Part shown: piece by piece, positions 22,220 to 33,522 of the stretch
Position numbering within the stretch: position 1 is the stretch's first letter
How the letters are laid out: each line of letters begins with the position of its first letter
Assembly: GCA_026545225.1 (NCBI GenBank)
Contig: CM048845.1
Span: forward strand, 15,903,001-15,967,000
DNA from: Cornus controversa
Lineage: Eukaryota; Streptophyta; Magnoliopsida; Cornales; Cornaceae
Reading direction: 5' to 3'
DNA length: 64,000 bases
Notes under the pieces: model-generated
What the model saw: only the letters and a program-made list of their open reading frames with translations
What the model was told of the DNA's origin: nothing
Database searches by the model: none
Program-made: the position numbers and the translations under genes

Positions 22220-23017
22220 AATAAGCAAATCAATTTGATCCTTTTCATGAGTAACCGGACCTCTATGCCTCAGGAAGCACGGAGTGTTTACGTCAAAAGT
22301 GAAAGGGTGAGAAAAAAAAAGATGAGCATTGGTTGTCTTGATTTGTAGTCTGACTGATTCAAGTAATTAGGTTCTTCGGGGTATCTTTCAGCCTAGTGCC
22401 CTAAAGCCATCTAGTTTGGGAGTCACTGACTGAAAGCTTGCTACATGGATCTTTCAGAAAGCTTAATAGGTTAAGACATTGCACAACCAATAAAGAAATG
22501 AAAAAGAATGATGAAAAAAAAAAATGAAAAAGTCATGTATTCATGTTTGGAAGTATGATTTCAATAAGGGGAGCTAGTGAGTTGAAAGGTTATGTGCCTT
22601 AATATATTCAGAGCTTGGTTATGCTACATGAGAGGACTATTAGTTCACTTTTCACGAGGGAGCTAGAGTTGGTTATTTTGAGATATGTTGATGTGAATTA
22701 TGCATGGGGACCATTGATTTGAATTGTGGAATTTGAAAGTTTGAAATTATTCTTGAATGCAAGTTTGTAACTATGTATTGTAATCTTCTTCTTGACTAAT
22801 GTTTAAACAGAATTTTGAATGTTTGTGAGTAACATTTCTGGAAACCCTCACGAGACTATACTCGTCCACTAGGAGGAACCTAGAGGTTTAAAGACTTGTT
22901 GCATATGCTAAATGCAATCATTTCTCCCACGAAAGTGGAGTTGGATAGTTTAGTTAGTGTTTAGTAGTTTCTTTGTTTTAGTTTTGTTTTATTCTATTGC
23001 TAAGGGACTAGCAATAT
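21441..23017 (+). other. Athila A 3' non-coding region
   Basis: Long AT-rich region with polypurine-like motifs at 21600-21613 and 21738-21751, the second within ATTGAGGACAATGTACAGTTT. A dinucleotide (TA)n lies at 22189-22216. An 88-codon hydrophobic ORF (21583-21849) overlaps these motifs; a related 73-codon ORF is in element B (29547-29768, minus strand). Its coding status is doubtful. Confidence 0.6.
22189..22216. repeat. (TA)n microsatellite
   Basis: About 14 TA units in the Athila A 3' region; absent at the same place in B. Confidence 0.9.
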
Positions 23018-23032
23018 GTAAGTTTGGGGGTG
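23018..23032 (+). other. Polypurine tract of Athila A
   Basis: GTAAGTTTGGGGGTG abuts the 3' LTR start TGATAAGCG. The same tract precedes the B 3' LTR at 28330-28345. Confidence 0.85.
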
Positions 23033-24505
23033 TGATAAGCGTTGAATGTTAACCATTCTACCCTATTAACTTGTATATTTTATTCTCTTAGTGATAGATT
23101 ATTTTGTGATTTTACTTTATTTTAGTGTTTTCTGTATTTTCAATGCCTTAATAATTATTTCAGTTAAAACCATATTTTGGGCTTTTAAAGAAGACATCCA
23201 AGATGGTTAGACGAAGCCTACATCAAGAAGATCCATTCAACCATTTATTTTAGCTTAAATCAGCCCAAGAAAGAGGTCCAACAGAATTACAACTGCTTAA
23301 GAAGGTTTCGGGCCTGAAACTCAAATCTGCATTTAATACAGTCTCAATCCCATTTTGGAAAATGGACTAGAAGTGTTATTTTTGAGCCTCAAATTGACTT
23401 AATTGTTACACAGGCTGAACGAAATTCGATTCTGCACACTTTTGTATTTCATGAAAATTCTGTGAATTGAACTTCTAGCGGATCCAAAGTCGGACCGAAC
23501 GTCAGCAGAAAAAACCCATCTGATTAGTGCTATGGGAAAACCTAATTAATTCCTAATTGAATTAAGACTTTGGTGTATTCTCTTGGGCATAAAGTGAAGA
23601 ATTGGAGGCTAAGATTGGAGAGTTTAAGAGAGGTTTTGGACATAACAGAAGACATAATTTGCAGAGCCATTGGAAGACGAAGTCATAAACATAATTCATG
23701 AAGATGATGCCTTCTTCCTCAACAGTTGAAGCTTCTTCTTCTACCATGAGCGCCTAGTTCATCCACTAGGGTTTTGATGTAGCCCTAACAAAGCATCAAT
23801 GGTTTGATTGTTTTAATTATTGGGGACCTTTATATACATGCATAGATTGTGTAATTTAGAGGATTCTAATTATAGAATTGAGCAATACAAGTCTTGTAAA
23901 TTCAATCTCAATGATTTCTTATCTTGTCTTAGATATTTAGTTGTTGTTAGTGAACTCGATCTCTCTTATTTTCTGTGATCAAGAGAGCGATTATTACACA
24001 ATGTTAATCACTGAATATATCATTAAAAGCTTTGATGGATTACCATACTGCACCCTAGATTAGAGTAGTTAGGCAGATGGCCCATGCCAATCGAAGATAG
24101 TCCATGACTTAGCCTTAATCATATGTTTTTTCTTGACGGATGAAGGTGAGCTTGTAGCTACCGACACCACTTATGCATGATGTAATCCCCCAGAGTTGAT
24201 TCAATTGACCATTGATTGTGGAGTTAGTGGTGAAGTCAAATACCCTATATTTCTCTCATATTATCTTCACTTTCTATTTACTTTGATTTATTTTATTTTA
24301 CCTTTTTAATTAGTTTATTTTAAAAAACAGAATTCTTTTCTTTATAAATTTAATTAGAATTAATTCCGTATTCGAACCCATCAGACCATAATCCCTGAGG
24401 TTCGACACCCCTTTCGATAGCCCTATTTTGCATGGAATTTGTTCTATTGCGAAGTTGGTAATTTTTAATTAATACACTTATTGAGTCACACTCACACACG
24501 AATCA
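23033..24505 (+). repeat. 3' LTR of Athila A
   Basis: 1473 bp, TGATAAGCGTTGAATG...CACACACGAATCA, followed by the GGCAC duplication. Confidence 0.95.
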
Positions 24506-25239
24506 GGCACACGCAATCACACAATTATGGACACACATATTTACAGAGGAAAACCTCAAGGTTGGAGAAAAAAACCTCTTCGAACTGAACTCCACTATGT
24601 CTGAAAGGGTAGTATAGTAATTCTCTCAATCACTCTCTCACTCGCCCAACTCACAACATAGTTCGCTCTAGCACTCACCCAGTTCACAGCCTCACTAGGC
24701 CTGAACCACACCCACCAAATCTCACAACAACTTTTCCGCTCTCAACCGAACTTAGGCTTTCCACAGCCTAAGCTATCTCACCTCAATCTCACCATAATCA
24801 CTCACACTCTCCCTGTCCAAAGTATCCCAATACTTGGACTATACATAGTGATTGTGGAGTCAGTTCGATGTCTTGAGCAGCAACTTTTCAAGTTTGGATT
24901 GTAGGTCTTCTGAGTCAATCTTCAAATCTTCAAACTCTGAAAGTTAGTCTTCAAAGTCCAGCATGATAGTGACACGGTCACTTGTCTTCTTGGCAAATAA
25001 TGACACTTGAATTTTTGTAGTGATAGGTTCAATAAGTACACCCTTAAAGTGTAGCTGCAACGGTCTTGTAGAAGTCCTCTCTTTCAAGGAATCCCGTCCT
25101 CAGCTTCTTAGATTTTCAATCGACTTGATGTAATCCTTTTTAACAGCTATCCAGATACTGCTTGGTCAGTGTACCTGTTATTTAAATATACTTAACGACA
25201 ACTAGAGTAGAAGTTAATAGCACAGAGCTTATGTAAACA

Positions 25240-25980
25240 GGTATAATAATTGACAGCATAATTAGCAATTTAAATCCAGCACATTCATCAACTGAAAATC
25301 AGCATTTTAGCAATTGAAAATCATAATTTTAAATTCCAAAACAGCACTATTAATTATTAAAATCAGCAACATGGAATTTCCAAAAATAGCACTATTAACA
25401 GCTCAAATCAGCAACATGAAATTTCCAAAACAGCACTATAAAATCAGCATTGCAGCATTATAAAAATCAGCAATAACAAATCCCCAAATCAGCAATGTTA
25501 ACTTAACAATTTCAGCATAGTGTAAACTCAAAATCAGCAACTATAAGCTCACAAATCAGCATAGTATATAGTCAAAAATCAGCAAACTCAATTCAGCAAA
25601 ATTAATTCATTTTTGGACAGCCACATGTATAAAATTCAGCACATTCAGCAATTTAGGTTCAGCAAATTCAATTTTCAGCAACATTAAATTTCGAAATCAG
25701 CAAGTATAAATCAGCAATTTATTTTTGGACAGCATCATGTAAAACATTCAGTATATTCAGCAATTTAGGTTCAACAAATTTAATTTTCAGCAACATTACA
25801 TTCTGAAATCAGCAAGTATAAATCAACAATTCATTTTTGGACAGCACACATAGAATTCAGGCAACCAGCAACTAAGCATTTTAAGACAAGCAAATTCAGA
25901 ATTAAAAATCAGCAAAGTCACCATTAAAGAAATCAGCAAATTTAGTATAACAAATGTTGAACTTCATAAAGCACATCAGC
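25240..25980. repeat. AATCAGCA-motif cluster in copia LTR (copy 1)
   Basis: Dozens of short, irregularly spaced AATCAGCAA/TTCAGCAA motifs in about 740 bp of AT-rich sequence, sometimes inside longer partial repeats (e.g. TTTTTGGACAGC three times). The same block lies at about 57880-58620. Confidence 0.75.
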
Positions 25981-26520
25981 AACACAACTACCAACATGAG
26001 ATTATCAAATTACTATTATAATTTTGCAACTCAAAATCTCAAATACCAGAATAGATGAGTGAGATTTATAAAAAAAAAATAAAAATCAAACCACAACTCA
26101 ATCCATACGAGTGCACCAGTAAATCAATAGCTGATAAGAAAGATTATATCATGTAGTCACAATAGATCCAGTGAAGAAACCCGCTACATCAGTTTAGTGA
26201 CGAGAATAGAATGAAACCCGTAACTTCAGGGATTATTAAACAGTCGTTGTGGTTGCCATCTACGACATAAATTCTAGTGTGATGTGAAGACTCCATAGCC
26301 TAACTTAATAGAAGGTTTGGATCTTACAGAAGATAAACCTCATTCTTCCTCTCTCTCTAACTCTACGCCTCTCCCTCTCAGCATCGCACCTCACCTAATA
26401 CCTTCTGCTACTCCACTTATGCTTATCTAATATCTATCTCTATATACCAGCCCACTTGTCCCCTTTTTAAAAAATCTAGCATCAAATATATATATCTATA
26501 TATCATCTATCAGCCAAAAG

Positions 26521-26644
26521 TTAAGTAGCACAGATACGGTTGAAGAAGAGTTGTGGCTATATTGGACAAGTATTTGATACTGATGCGGTTCGGATATAGC
26601 AAGATACGTATTCGATACGGCTAAAAAGTATTCAATTTTTTTAA
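26521..26644. mobile_element. Left part of 8-bp-TSD MITE (copy 1), cut by Athila B
   Basis: Starts TTAAGTAGCACAGATACGG after GCCAAAAG. It matches the intact MITE at 59167-59702 for its first ~124 bp, then breaks at the Athila B insertion. Its right half is missing from copy 1. Confidence 0.8.
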
Positions 26645-26650
26645 GATGTG

Positions 26651-28329
26651 TGATTCGTGTGTGAGTGTAACTCAATAACTGTATCAATTAAAAATTACCA
26701 CACTTCGCAATAGAACGTATTCCTTGCAGAATAGGGCTATCGAAAGGGGTGTCGAACCTCAGAGATTATGGTCTGATGAATTCGAATACGGAATTAATTC
26801 CAATTAAATTTATAAAGAAAAAAATTCTGATTTTTAAGCTATTTAAAAAGGTAAAATAAAATAAATCAAAGTAAATAGAAAGTTAAGATAATATGAGAGA
26901 AATATAGGGTATTTGACTTCACAGCTAACTCCATAATCAATGGTCTGATGAGTTCGAATACGGAATTAATTTCAATTAAATTTATAAAGAAAAATATTCT
27001 GATTTTTAAACTATTTAAAAAGGTAAAATAAAATAAATCAAAGTAAATAGAAGGTGAAGATAATATGAGAGAAATATAGGGTATTTGACTTCACCACTAA
27101 CTCCATAATCAATGGTCAATTGAATCAACTATGGGGGATTACATCATGCATATGTGGTGTCGGTAGCTACAAGCTCACCTTCATCCGTCAAGAAAATAAC
27201 ATATGATTAAGGTTAAGTCATGCACTATCTTCGATTGGCATGGGTCATCTGCCTAACTACTCTAATCTAGGGTGCAGTATGGTTCATCTTCTCTAGGCAT
27301 AATCCATCAAAGCTTTTAATGATATATTCAGTGATTACCATTGTGTAATAATCACTCTCATGATCACAGAAAATAAGAGAGATCGAGTTCACTAACAAAA
27401 AACTAAATATCTAAGATAAGATAAGAAATCATTGAAACTAAATTTACAAGACTTTTATTGCTCAATTCTATAATAAGAATCCTCTAAATTACACAATCTA
27501 TGCATGTATATAAAGGTCCCCAATAATTAAAACAATCAAACCATTGATACTTTGTTAGGGCTACATCAAAACCCTAGTGGATGAACTAGTCGCTCATGGT
27601 AGAAGAAGAAGCTTCAACTGTTGAGGAAGAATGCATCATCTTCATGAATTATGCGTATGACTTCGTTCTCCAATGGCTCTGCAAAGTATGTCTTCTGTTC
27701 TGTCCTCAGCCCTCTCAGACACTCCAATCTCTAATCACCCTCTCAACTCAGCCTCCAATTCTTCACTTTATGCCCAAGAGAATACACCAAAGTCCTAATC
27801 CAATTAGGAATTAATTAGGTTTTCCCGCAGCACTAATCAAGTGAATTTTTTCTGCTGACATTCGGCCCAACTTTTGACCCACTAGAAGTTTGATTCACGA
27901 AATTTTCATGAAATACAAAAGTGTGCAGAATCGAATTTTGTTCAATCCACCTTGAAAATTAATTTGATTTAAAGCTCGAAAATAAGACTTCTGGTTCATT
28001 TTCCAAAATGGGATTAACACTGTACTATGCGCAGATTTGGACTTCAGACCCGAAACTTTCTTAAGCAACTGCAATTCTCTTGGACCTCTTCCTTGGGCTG
28101 ATTTGAGTTGAAATTAATGATTGAATGGATTTCCTTGATATAGGCTTCATCTAACCATCTTGGATGTCTTCTTTAAAAGCCCAAAATTATGGTTTTAACT
28201 GAAATAATCATTAAGGCCCTACAAATACAGAAAACACTAAAACAAACTAAAATAACAAAATAATCTACTACTAAGAGAATAAAATACACAAGTTAAAAGG
28301 CTAGAATGCGTAACATTCAATGCCTATCA
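26651..28329 (-). repeat. 3' LTR of Athila B with 172-bp internal duplication
   Basis: Begins TGATTCGTGTGTGAGTG and ends GCCTATCA on the plus strand. The 1679-bp length is inflated by a direct tandem duplication: GGTCTGATGA... at 26770 repeats at 26942, a 172-bp step. Confidence 0.92.
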
Positions 28330-28345
28330 CACCCCCAAACTTACA
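28330..28345 (-). other. Polypurine tract of Athila B
   Basis: CACCCCCAAACTTACA next to the 3' LTR, the reverse complement of the tract in A. Confidence 0.8.
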
Positions 28346-29993
28346 TATTACTAGTCCCTTAGCAATAGAATAAAACAAAACTAAAACAAAGAAACTACTA
28401 AACACTAACTAAACTACCCAACTCCACTTTTGTGGGAGAAACGATTGCATTTAGCATATGCAACAAGCCTTTAAACCCCTAGGTTCCCCCTAGTGGACGA
28501 GTATAGTCTCGTGAGGGTTTCCAGAAATGTTACCCACAAACATTCAAAATTCTGTTTCAACATTAATTCAAGAAGAAGATTATAATATATAGTTACAAAT
28601 TTGCATTCAAGAATAATTTCAAACTTTCAAATTCTATAATTCAAATCAATGGTCCCCACACATAATTCACATCAACATATCTCAAAATAATCAACTCTAG
28701 CTCCCTCGTGTAAAATGAACTAGCAGTCATCTCATGTAGCATAACCAAGCTCTGAATATATTAAGGCACATACCCCTTCAACTCACTAGTTTCCCTTATT
28801 GAAATCATATTTCCAAACATGAATACATGACTTTTCTTTTTTTCTTTTTTCATCATTCCTTTTTCATTGCTTTATTGGTTGTGCAATGTCTTGATCTATT
28901 AAGCTTTCTGAAAGATCCATGTAGCAAGCTTTCAATCAGTGACTCCCAAACCAAATGGCTTTAGGGCACTAGGCTTAAAGATACCCTGAAGAACCTAATT
29001 ACTCGAATCAATCAGGCTACAAATCAAGATAACCAATGCTCATCTTTTTTCACCCTTTCACTTTTGACGCGAACACTCCGTGCTTCCTGAGGCATAGAGG
29101 TCCGGTTACTCATGAAAAGGATCAAATTGATTTGCTATTCAACATATATTTCTTTTTCTTTTTTTTTCTTTCTCATTGAAGTCAAGTAAAACACATTATC
29201 GGTACTCATTCTCAAGAGATACTAATTAATATCAAACATATGTAACTCAATAACTCAAAACCAAAGTTTATACCCCATAACACTATGCTAGAGTGTCTGT
29301 GCATGTAAGGAAACTAAAATCAATCACCCCAAGGCATATCACTGCAAACCATGATTAAAACCACTTAATTTAAACCGTAATTTTCAAAATTTTAAAACAT
29401 ACTCAAAAATTGCAAGTTAAGCACCTACATAAGGTACTAATCCCTTGAATAATGTAAAAACATTTTATCTAAAAATAAAACAAAAGAAAATAAAATAAAC
29501 AAACTAAGAAAAGAAAATAAACAAAAATCCTAAAATAAGAAGAATTTCACAAAAACTTACCCCATAATGCAATAAAATACAAAAATAGGCATCGCCTGAC
29601 CCCCAAACTTAAATTGTACATTATCCTCAATGTACTCCCAATTAAAGCATAGAGAAGAGTAAGAACGATATTACCAAGACCATGGAGTAGTGGCAAGAAA
29701 ATAAAGCAAACCAATAGCATGAAGGCAATGCAAGCACACCCCCAAACTTGGATGTTATAACCTGTCAAAACAAAACACTATACCCCAAAGATCAAGTGAA
29801 ATAGTATGGGTGAAAATAAATACGAAAGAGAAAAATCCTAAAAAAAAAAAAAATTTCTTTTATTTATTTATTTTTTTAATTTTATTTTTTATTTTCTTAA
29901 TAATAAAAATCTAACTACCAAAAGAAAAATAAAACTAAAAAGAAAAATCAAAACTAAGAATAAAATAAAATACAAAAGAGAGTTACCTTCCTG
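28346..29993 (-). other. Athila B 3' non-coding region
   Basis: Counterpart of 21441-23017. Polypurine-like motifs recur at 29599-29613 and 29738-29752. A 73-codon hydrophobic ORF (29547-29768) is similar to the one in A. Confidence 0.6.
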
Positions 29994-31217
29994 TCAAGGA
30001 TATGGTAGTGACTGAGCATCCGAATCCAAGTTCGCCTGGCGCATGAGTGCACGCAGCATCCTTCTCATCTCTAGTTGATCTTGGCGAGTCTCACGAAAGT
30101 GATCCGCCATCTCAATCCTCATTGCTCCAAACTGTGTGGAAACCTCTGTCTGTAGGGTGCCAAACTGGGCGGTCAACCCAATAATCTATCCCTCTAAATA
30201 CTGATAATCATGGCCACCAGCTTATGCATGTACCTCCTCTTCCTCTGCTTCTATCTCCTCTGGATCTTCCACCGGTGGTGGTATATCTACATGTTCCCCT
30301 CCCTGGGCCAATCGAGACACTTCATCAGAAGCAGCTATGACTCTTTGGTGCATATGAGATCGGCTCAAATTCCAGTCATGTGTGCCATAATGAATATCAC
30401 GTGGAAAGGCGAGCTCATTTTCATGGACTGCATATCCCTGTGCAATAAGCAATTGATGAATGATAGTAAGGAATGGAAACTCCCAGTCACTTGCACTGTC
30501 CGGTGCCTTAGCCATAACCTTGGAATAGAACTTTTCCATCTGGCCCCAAACAATTTGTAGGAACGACAGCCAATGCCCAAAATGTATGGCATATAAAGAT
30601 CTAAGGAACTCTTGACGTCTCTCAGTTTTATGTCCAATGGGACATATATTATTGAATAAAACAGCATCAACGAACCATAAGTGATTTGGCATAGAAGACT
30701 TCGAAGCTGCATTCTTTTTTGGCCCAGAAAATTGGTTAGCACACAAACGTGCAACCAAATTACCCACTGTCAAATCATCAGGTAGAGGAGTGTAGATATG
30801 AGTCAAATCATCTGGGCACTCATGAGGATAACCCATGGCAATAGCAATGGATGACATATCCACCTGAACTACTGTTCTATCTACTAAAGAAATAAGCACA
30901 TCCCGCTCATCAGGTTTTGGCATTAAGTTCTGATAAAATACCTTGACAAGCCTCGGGTAGATAGTAGAAGAAAGTGGAACAAAAATTGATGCCGACCGAC
31001 GATAACGGATGTCAAAAATCCCCCATCATGTCTCGAAAAACATACCATAGAGTTCGGCGATGTCAAACGTTGTTTCAAAGTTCAAGGCCCTTGGATGCCA
31101 TTTCTCATGAATACCTTCTCGGCGAGATCTTGAGGAACCAGGTGTTGGATCATGCCTTGCTCGGTGAGGATTATGTGAGCTTGAAACACCTTGGTGACTT
31201 GCTCTCTTTGGTGCCAT
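29994..31217 (-). pseudogene. Athila B ORF between integrase and 3' LTR
   Basis: The best-preserved copy of the extra Athila ORF, about 405 codons from ATG 31217 (APKRASHQGVSSSHNPHRAR). One stop lies near 31026. A 233-codon open stretch (30222-30923) follows, including VVQVDMSSIAIAMGYPHECP, NLVARLCANQFSGPKK and HLWFVDAVLFNNICPIGHK, then an acidic region, a stop near 30220, and a heptad-rich C-terminal segment ending at 29994 (EMRRMLRALMRQ). Compared with A it keeps the segment of about 33 codons that A lost. No catalytic motif is recognisable. It matches the position of the Athila extra ORF and resembles plant transposon-protein domains; function unknown. Confidence 0.75.
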
Positions 31218-32103
31218 GGAAATAGAAAAATTTTGGTTGAGGAATTAAACCAAACACTTGGCGTTCACAATAAAAGTTTATCCTTCAACCTCCTCTTTTC
31301 AACACTTTTTTCACCCAAATTGAACAATTGAATTCACCAATGAAATCCCCCAAACATGGTCTTCAAAATCCCTAAAAAAGATTTGCACAATTTTGCTAAA
31401 GAAAAACTTCACTTACTTTGATGTAGAACTTGAAAAAGTGAGAGTTTCCTTGAGAACTAGTGATGATCAATCCAGTTTTGATGTTGATGTTGATGATGAT
31501 CAATGTTAAATACTTGTTTAAGAATCACCAATTGAAGAAAAAAAAATTTGGTTGAAGTTGGAGTCAAATTGGAGCTCAAAGATGTCAAGGAAACAAGTAG
31601 TACATTGAAGTTGGAGAGGTGGCCTTTATAGGCCTTAAAAATTCGGGCAGCCCATCAAAGGGCTTGGGCGATCGATCCCCCTTGGGGTGGGCAATCGATC
31701 GCCCACCTACTGGTCCTCCCCACATGAAAAATCATGGGGGCAATTGATCCCCCCTTGAATGGGCGATCGATCCCCCCAGCTGATGCCTGTTGAGCCTCCA
31801 TCGCCCAAGGTCGACCGAGACATGTATTTTTGGAGTCTCCATCACCCAAGGTCGACCAAGAGCATATTTTTTCACCCATCTTGAGTCCAAATACCTTGGT
31901 ACACCTTTTGGCATCCTTTGGAAGCAACTTATACATCAAAAACTCAAAGAAAAATCATTAAAACGCAACTAGAATTGAAAGAAAACTTAAGAAAACTAAA
32001 ACTAAAAATTAAAATCAAAGAAAATTAAAGAAATTATGGGATAGAAATACATACAAAACCTACAATTTAATGTCCGTAGGAGACGATCAACTCTCTGAAG
32101 GGA
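31218..32103 (-). other. Athila B spacer with palindromes and TATA-like box
   Basis: Holds GATCGATC palindromes with G/C runs at 31666-31780, GGCCTATAAAGGCCACC (reverse strand) near 31619-31635, and a polypurine-like motif at 31346-31358, as in A. Confidence 0.6.
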
Positions 32104-33510
32104 TTAAGTCAGATAGACGGGATCCGTCAAGTCGACGGATTCTATGTCTCTTCTTGGCACAAATCCTTCTACACAATGCTTCAACCTTTGCTCATTAACT
32201 TTCATCAAAGTATTATCTCGAAAGTTTTGAATTTTCACAGCACCATGAGGAAAAATCAAAATCACCTGGAATGGTCCATCCCACCTTGAATGCAATTTTT
32301 TGAGAAACAACCAAAGCTTTGAATTAAAGAGCCACACTTTATCACCTGGAGAGAAGGACTTCCGTGAGATATGTCGATCATGGAACGCCTTCGTCATCTC
32401 TTTATAAATTTGTGAACTTTCATAAGCATCACATCTAAACTCTTCTAATTCATTCAATTGTAACTTTCTCTCTTTTCCAGCTCTTTTTGCATCGAATATG
32501 AATTTTCAAATTGCCTAGAGTGCCTTGTGCTCGATCTCTACTGGAAGATGACATGCTTTCTCATACACCAACCAATATGGTGACATACCGATAGGACTCT
32601 TGTAAGCAGTCCGATATGCCCATAGTGCCTCACTCAGTCGTAATAACCAATCTCTTTTATCCGGTCTCACTATCTTTTCGAGAACATGCTTAATTTCTCA
32701 ATTGGACAACTCTACTTGCCCACTTGTCTGAGGATGGTAAGGTGTTGCCACCTTATGTGTCACTGAATATTTAGCAAGCAAACCTCTCAAGAATTTATTG
32801 CAAAAATGAGAACCACCATCACTGAACAAGGCTCGAGGAATTCTGAATCGATTAAGAATATTCTCATGCATGAGCTTGATTACCACCTTGTGATCATTGG
32901 TTCGAGTTACAATGGCCTCCACCCATTTGAAGACATAATCCACCCCAACCAGAATGTACTCATAGCCAAAAGAGGGTGGAAAGGGTCCTATGAAATCAAT
33001 TCCCCAAACATCAAAAATTTTAACCACCAGAATGGGACTCATTGGCATCATATCGTGCCTCGACATTGAACCCAATCTTTGACAGTTATCACAAGTTTTA
33101 CAGAAAACATATGTAACCTAAAATAGAGAAGGCCAAAAGAATCCACATTGAAGTACCTTTGCTGCTGTCTTCCTTAAACTAAAGTGGCCTCCACATGCCA
33201 ATGAGTGGCAGAACTTTAGAATATCTTGAAACTCATGGTCTGGGACACATCACCGAATAATCCGATCTGGACAATATTTAAATAACTCTGGATCCTCCCA
33301 AAAGTAATGATGAACTTTAGAGAAGAATCTATCACGTTCTCGCTTGGTCCAGTCTCGTGGCACTTTTTCTGTGGCTAAATAATTCACAATATCTGCATAC
33401 CATAGTGTGGAGTTGTCGGATACTCCAAACAATTGCTCACCTTGAGGTGTTTTGGAATGTGTAGTGGATACAGAATTTACCACAATAGTAGAAACATAAT
33501 CTTCGAACAC
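32104..33510 (-). pseudogene. Athila B integrase, broken
   Basis: From 33510 the frame reads STIVVNSVST... [19 protein letters not shown] to a TGA near 33249. The zinc-binding region ([20 protein letters not shown] ... CKTCDNCQR) holds one TAG. The catalytic core is open at 32698-33075 with the full triad: Asp in [11 protein letters not shown], Asp in [10 protein letters not shown] and Glu in SGQVELSN. The TGA at 32698-32700 is the one shared with A. After a degraded stretch ([20 protein letters not shown]) the C-terminal domain is open at 32104-32457 ([36 protein letters not shown]). It would bind and insert element ends in an intact relative. Confidence 0.9.
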
Positions 33511-33522
33511 CTTCTTTTCCTT

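Larger units (their letters stand above)
13995..24505 (+). mobile_element. Athila-type LTR retrotransposon A, RT-less
   Basis: A full-length 10.5-kb element: 5' LTR 13995-15473, PBS 15479-15497, gag/protease 15618-17921, integrase 18129-19410, a further ORF at 20278-21440, PPT 23018-23032, 3' LTR 23033-24505. Perfect 5-bp duplications GGCAC flank it (13990-13994, 24506-24510). The empty site with one GGCAC is at 57141-57145. Reverse transcriptase and RNase H are absent: only about 200 bp separates protease from integrase. The LTRs differ by several percent by eye, so it is not a recent insertion. Confidence 0.95.
24506..26644 (-). mobile_element. Ty1/copia LTR fragment (copy 1)
   Basis: It is colinear with 57141-59290 in copy 2, where the LTR continues to a PPT and copia RNase H on the minus strand. 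Here it is cut off at 26644 by Athila B, and the pol side is lost. It contains AGAGGAAAACC motifs near the left end and the AATCAGCA-rich block at about 25240-25980. Confidence 0.7.

Noticed and set aside
20278..31217. Retrovirus-like envelope gene in the Athila elements
   Set aside because: The extra ORF shows no signal peptide or transmembrane segment; heptad-rich and acidic regions fit a non-envelope plant transposon protein better.
32806..33069. Plus-strand ORFs opposite Athila B integrase and gag
   Set aside because: Shadows of the minus-strand coding sequence, as are 18453-18710 and 16289-16549 in A.
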